Shown: positions 63,924-64,000 of the stretch, piece by piece | How positions within the stretch are numbered: the first letter of the stretch is position 1 | How the letters are laid out: each line of letters opens with the position of its first letter | Assembly (NCBI GenBank): GCA_902780495.1 | Contig: CACZFM010000001.1 | Span: 100,142 to 164,141 of the forward strand | Reading direction: 5' to 3' | From: an uncultured Bacteroidales bacterium | GTDB taxonomy: Bacteria > Bacteroidota > Bacteroidia > Bacteroidales > Paludibacteraceae | Length of the DNA stretch: 64,000 nucleotides | The notes under the pieces: model-generated | What the model was told of the DNA's origin: nothing | The model's input: the letters and a program-made list of their open reading frames with translations, nothing else | Database searches by the model: none | Position numbers and translations under genes: made by a program

Positions 63924-64000
63924 ATGAAAGCGTTTAACTCCACATCTCGGACGGTTGTAGCAAGGCAGAAATGTCGTGCGAATACCTCACGGGGGGGGGG
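63924..64000 (+). CDS. Partial ORF running into a poly-G tract
   Basis: An ATG at 63924 opens a frame (MKAFNSTSRTVVARQKCRAN...) that is still open at the window edge after 25 codons and enters a run of ten G. An earlier ATG at 63901 opens only an 8-codon frame. The product is unknown, and the short length makes this tentative. Confidence 0.3.
   Translation, partial: MKAFNSTSRTVVARQKCRANTSRGG
63991..64000. repeat. Poly-G tract at the window edge
   Basis: Ten consecutive G end the window, and the true length may be greater. No other G run of comparable length was noticed. Confidence 0.8.

Noticed and set aside
1..64000. tRNA or rRNA genes
   Set aside because: No cloverleaf with a conserved T-arm or CCA-type end, nor any rRNA-like segment, was recognised in the intergenic gaps.

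Overview
The window looks like a stretch of chromosome from a Bacteroidota member, most likely order Bacteroidales, that carries a type IX secretion system. Three things support this. Many genes are preceded by the Bacteroidota promoter pair: a TTTG-like -33 box, then 19-21 nt, then TAnnTTTG. The family set is typical: GldJ, DUF4270, DUF4827, PCMD, DUF3467, a folP-cdaA pair and a panC/glycogen synthase divergent pair. Several large secreted proteins end in a type A sorting-like domain. The genus cannot be named from sequence alone. No tRNA, rRNA, CRISPR array, transposase or integrase was seen.

Region 1 (0-9 kb) is a glycoside-hydrolase-like lipoprotein-type gene facing a long minus-strand run: rfbA, an FKBP-like lipoprotein, DUF4827, glmM, surE, a small membrane protein, lpxB, xseA and a helix-hairpin-helix protein. 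It mixes envelope precursor synthesis with housekeeping. Region 2 (9-20 kb, plus strand apart from aroC) holds thiL, a GT4 glycosyltransferase, a KdsC-type phosphatase, aroC, a PCMD protein, a membrane GT2, DUF3467, a nucleoside phosphorylase, a dipeptidyl peptidase III, aroA and a shortened GT2. Region 3 (20-27 kb, minus) holds secG, lptE, a sigma-54-type activator, a secreted protein, an OmpA protein, pdxB and panC. Region 4 (27-36 kb) holds a GT5 glycogen synthase, DUF4270, gcvH, gldJ, folP, cdaA and metG.

Region 5 (36-39 kb) is a thiamine-uptake locus. A TPP riboswitch abuts the start codon of a TonB-dependent receptor, and a PnuC-type transporter is transcribed divergently. A 10 x 11-bp tandem repeat follows. 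Region 6 (39-51.5 kb) is the most distinctive part. Three large secreted proteins (one broken by a frameshift) share a ~250-residue module present four times, a common penultimate domain and a type IX sorting tail. They are followed by an OmpA-domain protein and a porin-like protein that appear to be co-transcribed with the third. This resembles a cell-surface adhesin/matrix system that I cannot match to a named system.

Region 7 (51.5-64 kb) returns to core genes: rpsF-rpsR-rplI-rpmE2 with a strong terminator, a pseudouridine synthase, adk, obg, a ClC channel, xseB, a polyprenyl glycosylphosphotransferase, a Sua5/TsaC enzyme and a secreted GH13 amylase. The window ends with an AAA/DUF4143 ATPase flanked by 96-bp direct repeats and a truncated ORF that runs into a poly-G tract.
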